A model generated the notes under the pieces. That model was not told the DNA's origin, ran no database searches, and saw only the letters and a program-made list of their open reading frames with translations. 13,332 nt of DNA from Acidobacteriota bacterium (GTDB taxonomy: Bacteria; Acidobacteriota; Blastocatellia; Pyrinomonadales; Pyrinomonadaceae), in the NCBI GenBank assembly GCA_003222835.1, contig QHXE01000335.1, forward strand, positions 1-13,332. The letters are read 5' to 3'. The translations under genes were made by a program, and so were the position numbers. This document shows positions 7,170-13,332 of the stretch, piece by piece. How positions within the stretch are numbered: position 1 is the first letter of the stretch; every line of letters starts with the position of its first letter.

Positions 7170-7179
7170 AATTTTCAAA

Positions 7180-7242
7180 AGTAGCATAGACTTTAGTCTG
7201 TGAATCCTGGCCGACAATTCACAGACTAAAGTCTATGCCACT
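7180..7242. repeat. Inverted pair of palindromic repeat family C (AGACTTTAGTCT) overlapping a gene end
   Basis: Arms at 7180-7205 and 7217-7242 (26 nt each) are reverse complements with one mismatch around an 11-nt loop. Each arm contains its own small palindrome, AGACTTTAGTCT. The right arm lies inside the LuxR-type gene and encodes its last seven residues plus the stop codon. The structure could also act as a transcription roadblock or 3' stabiliser for that gene. Confidence 0.88.
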
Positions 7243-7893
7243 ACCCCGATCGCGAAACAAGCGCGAAACTAATTCGGCGCGCCGTTTTACTCCAAACTTG
7301 ACGAAGATATTTCGCAAGTGGAATTTAATTGTCTGTTCACTGACTTGCAGTCTCGTTCCTATTTCCGCATTCGTTAATCCTTGCGCACAACAGAGCGCTA
7401 CCTGCGCTTCGCGACGACTCAAACTGCGAAGATTGACGATTCGCTTCACTGGGACTGCCAACGACGCCAAACCGTGTTCGTTTTCCACTCCTTTCGGGTA
7501 AGCAGGCAAGCCCATGGCGCGACGACGCGCCAGGATCTCTTCCGGCGAAAAAACCAGATAGACAATTGGCGGTTGATTGCTGCCATTATGCCCCGCGACC
7601 TTTTGGCGCTCGATGCTCAGTTTATTCGCCAGCCCGATCAAGCCTCGCCGCACGCTGCTGTAGCCGTTAATGCCCGTCAGGCTCATTAACCGGCGGGTTG
7701 TAAACGAGGCGACGCGCGTTCCCACAGTTGCGATTTCCGCCAGCATCGCCGAGTAAAGTTGATGTTCGACCGTCGTGTGGCTCAGGGCCACCAGTGCCAT
7801 TGCCTGGCCGGTCATCGCCTGTTCGGGATTCTCGCCAAAAGAGTAGGTCGCCAGAGCAACTGCCGTTGAGCTTGATCCCTTGCCAGTGTTCAT
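7219..7893 (-). CDS. LuxR-family transcriptional regulator with N-terminal winged-helix-like region
   Basis: DNA-binding regulator of 224 aa. The C-terminal domain (about 155-214) is a clear LuxR/GerE four-helix HTH: LSRREAQVALCCAQGLTNAEIG, then the recognition helix VSEQTIKFHLRNIFVKFGVKRRAEL. The N-terminal part is not a receiver domain: there is no phosphoacceptor Asp pattern. Residues about 41-122 instead read as helix (VEHQLYSAMLAEIA), helix (TRRLMSLTG), helix (SSVRRGLIGLANKLSIE) and strand (PPIVYLVFS), which resembles a winged helix. If correct, the protein carries two DNA-binding modules. ATG at 7893 is taken as the start, with only a weak GAGAG upstream. The last residues, SGIDFSL, come from a palindromic repeat. 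It is monocistronic, flanked by repeats, and its targets are unknown. Confidence 0.85.
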   Translation of the reverse strand: MNTGKGSSSTAVALATYSFGENPEQAMTGQAMALVALSHTTVEHQLYSAMLAEIATVGTRVASFTTRRLMSLTGINGYSSVRRGLIGLANKLSIERQKVAGHNGSNQPPIVYLVFSPEEILARRRAMGLPAYPKGVENEHGLASLAVPVKRIVNLRSLSRREAQVALCCAQGLTNAEIGTRLQVSEQTIKFHLRNIFVKFGVKRRAELVSRLFRDRGSGIDFSL

Positions 7894-8045
7894 TTGTGCG
7901 CTCTCGGAGTCGCGAAGTGCCGGGAGGAAAACTGTCGTACGGAATCCTTAACGTGCGATGGATACTAAACGCCGATGCGTTTCCCGCCAGATCGCACCGA
8001 GGGTTCCGACTTTTTTCATTCGATTAGGTTCAAGAGACTAATTCT

Positions 8046-8064
8046 TTGACTTCCGAAGTGTCAA
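8046..8064 (-). promoter_or_regulatory. Possible operator palindrome around TTGACA upstream of LuxR gene
   Basis: The short palindrome ACTTC-C-GAAGT is flanked by TTG and TCAA, and on the minus strand the right side reads TTGACA, a consensus -35 box. A regulator site overlapping a -35 element is plausible about 155 nt before the LuxR start codon. The absence of a clear -10 box keeps this weak. Confidence 0.22.
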
Positions 8065-8101
8065 GAAATTTCTGGCATACCGTTTAGCAGGACTGGTGTA
8101 A

Positions 8102-8341
8102 TTAAAAGTGGGACTTACTAATCATTCCCATTCACACCCGGTTTCAACCGGGTGAATGAGGGCGCATCAGGAATTCTCCAAACCGTTTCAACGGTTTTCT
8201 CCTTGTATTAGCGGCATTTCAGGATAGGCCTGGAAAATCGCGCGTCGAACGCAAACCATTGAAACGGTTAACTGAAGTTTTCGTTACCTCTCGTCCACCC
8301 GGTTGAAACCGGGTGTGAATGAGTGTTAGTCGCACTCTTAA
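8102..8341. repeat. 240-bp nested inverted-repeat element with TTAA ends (MITE-like)
   Basis: The outer arms at 8129-8154 and 8296-8321 are perfect 26-nt reverse complements, each centred on the palindrome ACCCGGTTTCAACCGGGT. Weaker symmetry continues outward (GTGGGACTTA against AGTGCGACTA) to TTAA at 8102-8105 and 8338-8341. Inside lies a second inverted pair, at 8180-8197 and about 8252-8269, with core AACCGTTTCAACGGTT and 16 of 18 positions matching. No ORF is inside. This is the form of a non-autonomous element or nested repeat insertion. Terminal TTAA could be part of the repeat or a target duplication. Confidence 0.8.
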
Positions 8342-8389
8342 TCGCTCTCGTCTCTATGGTTTATTTAAGAGTATCTAAGAGCTGGAACT

Positions 8390-9913
8390 CTACTTTTTGA
8401 AGATCCTCTTCAACCTGTTCACGATTGATCTGACCTTCGACGGCTTCTCTTCTTTCTTACGCTCGGGCTTCTTTTCTTTGTTCGGAGTCGGAACCGGCGA
8501 CGGTGAGGCCGAAGCTTCCGGACTCGGCGAAGCCGTGCTCGCGACGTTGGCATTAGCCGCCTGATTCGCGTTGCGCGCGGCATTGCTTTCCCCCAGGCGC
8601 AAGGTCAACGCAAGCGAAGCCAGCATTGCAATCAGAGCAATCATCGCGGCTAGTGCTATTCGCGATTTGAGCGAGACACGGCCGGCCGTTTCCCTCTCCA
8701 GCGGCACACTTACGCGATCAAATTGAGGGTGCACTGGACTTGGTTCCGCCGCCACGGCACTTGCCGACAAGGCCGGTACTGCCGCTCCAGTTACTAATGT
8801 CCCAGTCTCGTTGGTGTTAGCCGCTTGGACCTGTCGCAGTGTGGCAAGGTCGATAACCAATCTTCCCGATGGACTCTGAGTGCCCGCGTGCCGCAGCGCT
8901 TCCCAGGTTGCCGAACCCGCGCTGTCCGCATGTTCCAGCCCCAGTTGTTCGGCTACGGCGTGCAACTCTCGGCGAAATTCATCGGCATTCGGTGGACGAT
9001 CCGCGGGGTTCTTCGCCAAAGCATGTTCGATCACACGTTCGAGTTCCGCGGGAATGCCAGGCACAAGTTCACGAAGAGGGCGCGGCAATTCGGTGACCTG
9101 TTTCATCGCCAGAGCCAGCGGCGTCTCAGCACTGAACGGCACGACACCGGCCAGCATCTCGTAGAGAATGACCCCAAAGCTGTAAACGTCCGATGCGGGA
9201 GTTAACGGCGCGGCGCCGGTGCATTGCTCCGGAGACATATATCGCGGCGTGCCGATGATGGCGCCTACTTGAGTCAAGGTGTTGTAATCGTCATCTTCAT
9301 GTTCTTCCACCATGAACTTCGCGACGCCAAAGTCCAGCACCTTTACCACTGCCGGCACGTTCGGCCGCTGCTCGATGAAGATGTTTGCAGGTTTCAGATC
9401 GCGATGAATCAGCCTGCCATCGTGCGCGGCGCCCACCGCCGCGGAGGCTTGCAGGATGATTGAAACGGCGCGCGCCTGATCTAGCGGCCCTTCCCGCGCC
9501 AGCAACTCGCGCAGCGTTTGGCCTTTGAGCAACTCCATCACGATGTAAAGATAGCCGTCGCTAGTGGCGCCGAAGTCAGTTACGGTAACCGCATTCGGAT
9601 GTTGCATGTGCCCGGCGGCGCGGGCCTCGCGGCGAAAACGTTGCTGCGCCGTCTCATCGCCAACGAACCGTTGGCTAAGAACCTTGATCGCGACAGAACG
9701 GTCGATTAGAAGATGTGTGGCGCGATAAACCGTTCCCATGCCGCCGCCACCGAGACGCTCGTCCAACCTGTACTTGCCATCGAAGACCTGGCCAATCAGA
9801 CGATCGACGGGAGCGTCGACTAAAGTGTCGTCAGCTCGCAATGGCATAAAATCGTCGGGACACACATGTGTGTTATCAGGAAATCGCCGGCCGCATCTTG
9901 GACATGAAAGCAT
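8390..9913 (-). CDS. Membrane Ser/Thr protein kinase with N-terminal zinc ribbon (PknB-like)
   Basis: Hanks-type kinase of 507 aa. Residues 4-18 (CPRC...CPDD) form a short zinc-ribbon head with three Cys (4, 7, 18); the fourth ligand position is Asp. The kinase domain spans about 48-318: glycine loop LGGGGMGTVY (54-63), Lys77 in VAIK, Glu96, catalytic HRDLKPANI (170-178), DFG 194-196, activation segment to SPEQ (227-230), then SDVYSFGVILYEM (241-253). All catalytic residues are present. A Pro/Ala/Ser-rich linker leads to one TM helix (about 418-440) and a roughly 67-residue outside tail with SPSP repeats and a Lys/Arg-rich end. It lacks PASTA domains. It is divergent from the VWA gene with a 172-nt shared control region. 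Its substrates are unknown. Confidence 0.95.
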   Translation of the reverse strand: MLSCPRCGRRFPDNTHVCPDDFMPLRADDTLVDAPVDRLIGQVFDGKYRLDERLGGGGMGTVYRATHLLIDRSVAIKVLSQRFVGDETAQQRFRREARAAGHMQHPNAVTVTDFGATSDGYLYIVMELLKGQTLRELLAREGPLDQARAVSIILQASAAVGAAHDGRLIHRDLKPANIFIEQRPNVPAVVKVLDFGVAKFMVEEHEDDDYNTLTQVGAIIGTPRYMSPEQCTGAAPLTPASDVYSFGVILYEMLAGVVPFSAETPLALAMKQVTELPRPLRELVPGIPAELERVIEHALAKNPADRPPNADEFRRELHAVAEQLGLEHADSAGSATWEALRHAGTQSPSGRLVIDLATLRQVQAANTNETGTLVTGAAVPALSASAVAAEPSPVHPQFDRVSVPLERETAGRVSLKSRIALAAMIALIAMLASLALTLRLGESNAARNANQAANANVASTASPSPEASASPSPVPTPNKEKKPERKKEEKPSKVRSIVNRLKRIFKK

Positions 9914-9921
9914 GATTGAAG

Positions 9922-9955
9922 ATCATTAGAGAGACGCCTAATCATTATCGCCTAA
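9922..9955. promoter_or_regulatory. Tandem direct repeats ATCATTA..CGCCTA in the divergent promoter region
   Basis: ATCATTA occurs at 9922-9928 and 9941-9947, and CGCCTA at 9935-9940 and 9949-9954, giving two tandem imperfect copies of a composite block. On the minus strand this region contains GATAAT, a plausible -10 box for the kinase gene, about 30-40 nt before its start codon. The matching -35 box is poor. Two repeat copies over a -10 box would suit an operator. Confidence 0.3.
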
Positions 9956-10007
9956 ACCGCAGAGGGAGTGTTAGCGAGGAGCCCTAAAAGTAAGTTAAGA
10001 GCCGGCC

Positions 10008-10035
10008 TTGATAACGCAATGGAAAGGCGTATCAT
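10008..10035 (+). promoter_or_regulatory. Candidate sigma70-type promoter for the VWA gene
   Basis: TTGATA at 10008-10013 and TATCAT at 10030-10035 are separated by 16 nt, close to consensus for a housekeeping promoter. It would start transcription about 40-45 nt before the VWA start codon. It is the best such pair in the 172-nt divergent gap. Confidence 0.38.
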
Positions 10036-10085
10036 GCGGACGGCTGCACGCGTCCATTGGTTGAGTTCGCGTCGAAACGTTAGCC

Positions 10086-11453
10086 ATGAATAAAATGATA
10101 TCCCACAGCCCTGAATCCATAACCCTTACCATTGCTTTGTGCTTAGCCTGCTCCGGTCCACTGTCATTCGCCCAATCTCCCGCACGTGAAAAGCCTACGC
10201 TCAAGGACTTCGGCTCGAGCCTTAAGAGACTAAAATGGGATCCGACGAAGAAAGCTGCCGTCGAAACGAAAAGCAACGAAGACAAGGCGAATGATTCGAA
10301 CCAAGAAGATGTAGTGCGGGTAGAAACGTCACTCGTGGTTAGCGATGTGCTGGTCCTCGATGGGCATGGTCGGTCTGTGCAAGGCCTGAAGCGTGATGAT
10401 TTCTTGGTGATTGAAGACGCAAAGCCTCAGACCGTGGGAATGTTCTCGCTCGGAGATGACGCAACAGTTCCACGCTCGATCGTGCTCATTATTGATTACA
10501 GCTCCAGCCAGTTTCCCTTTATCAATACGAGCATTGCGGCGGCCAAGATGCTCGTGGATAAAATCGCTCCTATTGATCGCATGGCAATCGTCACAGACGA
10601 CGTCGAACTACTCCAGGACTTCACCAATGACAAGAAGAACCTCAAAGACAAGCTCGAGTCTTTGCGAAAGCGCAGTTCCAGTTGGGACGCGCCTAACTCC
10701 TCACCCAGGCAACATTTCGGCCGCAGCGCCCAGTACAGCGCGCTTCTGGCTACCCTGCGAGAGATGTTCGATGAAGAAGACCAACGGCCGATTATTATTT
10801 TTCAAACAGATGGAGATGAAGCGGCTCTCCTTCGAAATCCGATCACAGTTCGGCAGGTCCCTCCTAATCTGCCTGAAGATCTGCGGAAGGAAGCGGAGCG
10901 GGCGCTTTCTAATTGGCAAAAAGACCAACGCAATAAGCCGCGAGAGTTCAGCCTGAACGACGTTTACAGAGCTGTAGAAACATCGCGCGCTATTATTTAC
11001 ACGGTAATTCCCGGATTTCAACTACTCGGACTTAGTCTCGAGGAACAGATTGCGAAGATGAAAGCGGAACAGGAGCGAACGCTTCAGTCATGGAACGCGA
11101 GGCTGCCAGACCACTTCCGGACAGATGTCCTGAAGCGAGAGCAGGATCGTTGGGCAAGAACGCCGCCGGAAGCGCGCAGATACGAGGTTGGCGAGGAGAT
11201 CAAAGTCCAGGCATCATTGGCCGTGGTGGCAACAATCTCGGGCGGCTGGACGGCGTTTCTCGAGGAGCCATCGCAGGCGGATGAGATTTATTCACGAATC
11301 TTTTCTGATATTAATCGACGCTACGTCGTTGGTTATTATCCAACCAACAAAGAACACAACGGCAAGCGCCGGAAGATTAGTATCGAGGTACGTGGTCATC
11401 CCGAATACCTGGTGATGGGTCGCAAATCCTATTATGCTCCCGCTGAACAATAA
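10086..11453 (+). CDS. Secreted VWA domain protein (VWFA-related Acidobacterial type)
   Basis: 455-aa exported protein. The N-terminus has a signal peptide (hydrophobic 11-25, probable cleavage after SFA at 29). LAC near residue 22 is a poor lipobox. A short beta stretch (VRVETSLVVSDVLVLDGHG, about 77-95) and 'GLKRDDFLVIEDAKPQTV' (about 100-117) are signatures of this acidobacterial family. The VWA core starts at SIVLIIDYSSS (131-141); Asp137-Ser139-Ser141 form an intact metal-ion-dependent adhesion site, with a further TDGDE at 241-245. The C-terminal block RRYVVGYYPTN...GRKSYYAP (411-452) is also typical. A charged insertion of roughly 150 residues (about 255-375) lies between. The role is probably protein binding in the periplasm or outside; the ligand is unknown. 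No Shine-Dalgarno is seen at ATG 10086. Confidence 0.92.
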   Translation: MNKMISHSPESITLTIALCLACSGPLSFAQSPAREKPTLKDFGSSLKRLKWDPTKKAAVETKSNEDKANDSNQEDVVRVETSLVVSDVLVLDGHGRSVQGLKRDDFLVIEDAKPQTVGMFSLGDDATVPRSIVLIIDYSSSQFPFINTSIAAAKMLVDKIAPIDRMAIVTDDVELLQDFTNDKKNLKDKLESLRKRSSSWDAPNSSPRQHFGRSAQYSALLATLREMFDEEDQRPIIIFQTDGDEAALLRNPITVRQVPPNLPEDLRKEAERALSNWQKDQRNKPREFSLNDVYRAVETSRAIIYTVIPGFQLLGLSLEEQIAKMKAEQERTLQSWNARLPDHFRTDVLKREQDRWARTPPEARRYEVGEEIKVQASLAVVATISGGWTAFLEEPSQADEIYSRIFSDINRRYVVGYYPTNKEHNGKRRKISIEVRGHPEYLVMGRKSYYAPAEQ

Positions 11454-11480
11454 CAGCAGCGACTCTGTAAACAATTGACG

Positions 11481-12296
11481 ATGAAGAATCGTGCTACCAA
11501 CTTCGGCCCGCTCGAATACTGGATCTTTTTGCCACCGGTAATTCTGATGCTGCTTATCGTCGCAATTCATTTCGGAGGTCTTGGGACGCCACTCTTCCTG
11601 CAGCTTAATCATATCAGCGAGCGAGCCGGCGACTTCATCTGGATAGGCTTAACGACACTCGGCGATGGATTGGTTGTATGCGTGCTGCTCTTGCCTTTTG
11701 TTCGGCGCAAGCCCGAATTGGTCTGGTCGATGGTGCTCTCGTGGCTCTTGGTGGCGCTTTTCGTAAAAGGAATCAAGAATCTGATCAATGTGCCCCGTCC
11801 GCTATCCGTGCTTTCGGCGGCCGACTTTCATGTCATCGGCGCGCCATACCGATTTAATTCGTTTCCTTCGGGCCACGCCGCGGTGGCCGCCACGTTTGCG
11901 GCGACTTTCTGTCTTTTTTACAAGCAAAAATGGCTGCGCGCACTCTTAGTGGTCGTCGCCTTATTGATCGGTCTCTCTCGTGTGGCGATGGGTTTGCATT
12001 GGGTTACGGATGTTCTGGCGGGATTCCTCGGCGGGTGGTCATTGGCGATCTTGGCATATCCGATTGCCGCTAAGTTGCGCTTTGGCGTCAGCCCCGTGAC
12101 GCAGACGATCATCGGGGTCATTCTTCTGGCGGCCGCTGTTAGAATGTTATTCGTCAATCATACCGATTACGAGCAAGCGTTCAGACTGCAACAAGCAATT
12201 GCATTAGGTTCGCTGCTGCTGACGGCAGGGAACATTTATCGGTGGCGGCTTTCCGCCAGCGGGTCGACTAGTGATTCGATCGGCAAATTAACTTAG
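11481..12296 (+). CDS. PAP2 superfamily membrane lipid phosphatase
   Basis: 271-aa integral membrane phosphatase with all three PAP2 motifs: KNLINVPRP (99-107, K-x6-RP), FPSGH (128-132) and SRVAMGLHWVTD (166-177, SR-x5-H-x3-D). His132, His173 and Asp177 should form the active site facing the periplasm. About six hydrophobic segments lie at 13-31, 53-74, 82-98, 133-147, 151-165 and 177-195, with extra ones to 250. Such enzymes dephosphorylate undecaprenyl diphosphate, phosphatidylglycerol phosphate or similar lipids. Recycling of the glycan carrier would suit the export operon in this window, but that link is inferred. ATG at 11481 is chosen over a TTG two codons earlier; neither has a Shine-Dalgarno. 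It follows the VWA gene by 27 nt, so cotranscription is likely. Confidence 0.93.
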   Translation: MKNRATNFGPLEYWIFLPPVILMLLIVAIHFGGLGTPLFLQLNHISERAGDFIWIGLTTLGDGLVVCVLLLPFVRRKPELVWSMVLSWLLVALFVKGIKNLINVPRPLSVLSAADFHVIGAPYRFNSFPSGHAAVAATFAATFCLFYKQKWLRALLVVVALLIGLSRVAMGLHWVTDVLAGFLGGWSLAILAYPIAAKLRFGVSPVTQTIIGVILLAAAVRMLFVNHTDYEQAFRLQQAIALGSLLLTAGNIYRWRLSASGSTSDSIGKLT

Positions 12297-12306
12297 GTCA
12301 TTTCAT

Positions 12307-12507
12307 TTGCGACGGCCGCGCGCTCGACAAGAGCGGACGCTGGCCTGGTCGGAATTGCATCAGGAAGAATTGATGCCCGACTGGTGTCTAGTTTCGAATG
12401 GTGAAGAGCCGTTCAAGATCGAACCGCTTAAAATAGGTGGCAGCTATGTACCCAGCAGTGAAAGAGGTTTTGCCGCACGACGATTACATGCTGACGGTTG
12501 TCTTTGA
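12307..12507 (+). pseudogene. C-terminal remnant of a DUF4160-type gene, 5'-truncated
   Basis: Codons from about 12340 read TLAWSELHQEELMPDW, then NGEEPFKIEPLK. From memory this resembles the tail of DUF4160 proteins (pattern ...W..xHQEEL..xW...... I.PL). The expected front, about 45 residues with a PPHFHV-like motif, is absent: the PAP2 gene ends only 10 nt before this frame opens. The usual stop after IEPLK is also missing. One extra A in the AAAA run at 12430-12433 would shift the reading past a TAG at 12434-12436 and drag the frame 71 nt into the next gene. TTG at 12307 is the only upstream start and has no Shine-Dalgarno. I read this as a decayed partner of the adjacent DUF2442 gene. Confidence 0.5.
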
Positions 12508-12691
12508 CAATGGCGAGAAGGGCGTGCTCGAAATGAAACCTATGCTGGATTTCGGTGTTTTTCGACAACTGAAGGATTACGACACCTTCAAACGGGTGCA
12601 TGTTGCTTTCGACACGATCGAATGGGAGTGCGGCGTCGATCTGGATCCAGAGTTTGTCTACGCCAAGTGTATGTCAGCCGTGCCGGCATAG
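12446..12691 (+). CDS. DUF2442 domain protein
   Basis: 81-aa small soluble protein. It fits the DUF2442 pattern: a beta-hairpin 'YMLTVVFDNGEKGVLEMKPM' (about 14-33), 'FGVFRQLKD' (about 36-44), 'FKRVHVAFDTIEWECGVDLDPEFVY' (about 48-72). Molecular function is not established; these proteins often lie beside DUF4160 genes, as the remnant upstream suggests. ATG at 12446 is chosen over GTG at 12437 because AGGTGG (12435-12440) sits five bases before the ATG as a good Shine-Dalgarno and includes the GTG itself. It is the best ribosome binding site in this window. The gene looks intact and full length for the family. Confidence 0.85.
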   Translation: MYPAVKEVLPHDDYMLTVVFDNGEKGVLEMKPMLDFGVFRQLKDYDTFKRVHVAFDTIEWECGVDLDPEFVYAKCMSAVPA

Positions 12692-12824
12692 GCGAGGTTT
12701 GAATCGTGCAAAGGCCACGCGTAGCTCTTACGGTGATGCTGATATCCTCACATGAAATGATCAATCGTGCGGCCCATTGCTATTCCGATACCGAGTAGCC
12801 TGTTGGCAACGATGCTGTAATTGA

Positions 12825-13332
12825 TTAATTCTCACTCAGAGCCGCCGCTCGATCGATCGCCGCTGATTCGGGTTCCGGCATCTGCTCCAGCGCCGTCTCA
12901 GTCCGCAAGCGATTCTGAAATGCCGCGTGCACGAATGAAGCGAACAATGGATGCGGCGCCAGTGGTTTTGATTTAAATTCTGGGTGGAATTGGCAGCCGA
13001 GAAACCATGGATGTTCGTCGCGCGATAACTCAACGATCTCGATGAACTTTCCATCAGGCGATGCCCCGCTGAAGATCAGTCCGCCTTGCTCCAGAGTTTC
13101 TCGAGACTTGGGATTGAATTCGTAACGATGGCGATGGCGTTCGCCAATTTCTTCCGCGCCGCCGTAAATCTCCCGCGCCAGCGAACCTTGAGTCAGCAAG
13201 CACGGCCAGGCGCCGAGCCGCATCGTGCCTCCCATCTCTTCGACGTTAACCAAATCGCGGAGCTTGAAAATAATTGCGTGCGGCGTTTCGACATTGAATT
13301 CGGTCGAGTCCGCGTCTTTAAGGTCACAGACG
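12825..13332 (-). CDS. pyrG: CTP synthase, C-terminal glutamine amidotransferase part (N-terminus beyond right edge)
   Basis: The visible part is 168 codons, open at the right edge, starting within [21 protein letters not shown] synthase makes CTP from UTP, ATP and glutamine in the cytoplasm. The segment [15 protein letters not shown] is a strong family signature, followed by [10 protein letters not shown], the conserved [15 protein letters not shown] and [12 protein letters not shown], whose His and Glu belong to the class I amidotransferase triad. The nucleophilic Cys and the whole synthetase domain lie outside the window. The roughly 25-residue tail after HAAFQ is poorly conserved in this family. 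It converges with the DUF2442 gene over a 133-nt gap in which I see no clear terminator hairpin. Confidence 0.97.
   Translation of the reverse strand, partial: VCDLKDADSTEFNVETPHAIIFKLRDLVNVEEMGGTMRLGAWPCLLTQGSLAREIYGGAEEIGERHRHRYEFNPKSRETLEQGGLIFSGASPDGKFIEIVELSRDEHPWFLGCQFHPEFKSKPLAPHPLFASFVHAAFQNRLRTETALEQMPEPESAAIDRAAALSEN

Larger units (their letters stand above)
7894..8389. other. Repeat-rich intergenic region between LuxR and Ser/Thr kinase genes
   Basis: In this 496-nt gap both neighbours read leftward. It carries the upstream region of the LuxR gene (7894 to about 8100) and a 240-bp nested palindromic element (8102-8341). No ORF with coding character is present. On the minus strand an exact TTGACA lies at 8059-8064 but no good -10 box follows at 17 nt, so I do not call a promoter there. 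Confidence 0.6.

Noticed and set aside
6412..8341. CRISPR array
   Set aside because: The repeats are palindromes of different sequence and unequal spacing in inverted orientation, without regular unique spacers or cas genes.
10140..10155. Lipoprotein signal in the VWA protein (CLAC)
   Set aside because: The residues before the Cys do not fit a lipobox, and a better signal peptidase I site (SFA) follows seven residues later.
10411..10956. 181-aa ORF in another frame of the VWA gene
   Set aside because: It has Arg/Ser-rich composition typical of a frame shadow, and the VWA frame has clear family motifs throughout.
12307..12691. Intact toxin-antitoxin operon
   Set aside because: The upstream frame lacks most of its presumed N-terminus and its end is frameshifted; no toxin family is recognisable.
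12692..12824. Regulatory or RNA element in the convergent gap before pyrG's end
   Set aside because: No convincing hairpin, promoter pair or ORF could be seen in the 133 nt.

Overview
The window looks like a chromosomal piece of an Acidobacteriota genome, possibly Blastocatellia or Pyrinomonadales. That placement is an inference. It rests on a secreted VWA protein of the 'VWFA-related Acidobacterial domain' type, a zinc-ribbon-headed Ser/Thr kinase, moderate GC, and intergenic regions packed with short palindromic repeats of several unrelated families. No phage, IS transposase, tRNA, rRNA or CRISPR array is visible.

Left part (1-6389, minus strand): a polysaccharide assembly and export operon, read right to left. 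Its order is a Wza-like outer-membrane export protein, a Wzc-like chain-length regulator fused to a BY-type tyrosine kinase, a Wzm-like ABC permease, a Wzt-like ATPase with a C-terminal glycan-recognition-like domain, and a GT2 glycosyltransferase that runs off the left edge. Junctions are tight (3 nt, an 11-nt overlap, 5 nt), except for 154 nt holding a hairpin between the kinase and the permease. Wza/Wzc parts next to an ABC exporter make a hybrid of the Wzy-dependent and ABC-dependent pathways.

Middle part (6390-8389): repeat-rich. A small Lys-rich hypothetical gene and a LuxR-type regulator (both minus) sit among at least six palindromic repeat families, mostly in inverted pairs. One palindrome supplies the last seven codons and the stop of the LuxR gene. 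Another lies four bases upstream of the start of the small gene. A third forms a 240-bp nested inverted repeat ending in TTAA.

Right part (8390-13332): a membrane-anchored Ser/Thr kinase (minus) is divergent from a secreted VWA protein (plus), which is followed by a PAP2 lipid phosphatase. Next come what looks like a 5'-truncated DUF4160 remnant and an intact DUF2442 gene with a clear Shine-Dalgarno. The C-terminal glutaminase half of CTP synthase (pyrG, minus) enters from the right edge.

The genes suggest envelope biology: glycan export under tyrosine-kinase control, a lipid-carrier phosphatase that may recycle polyprenyl phosphate, and a Ser/Thr kinase sensor. All gene families are known. 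The least ordinary aspects are the repeat-shaped gene ends, the hybrid export locus and the apparent two-DNA-binding-domain LuxR protein. I do not see a convincing wholly new multi-gene system.
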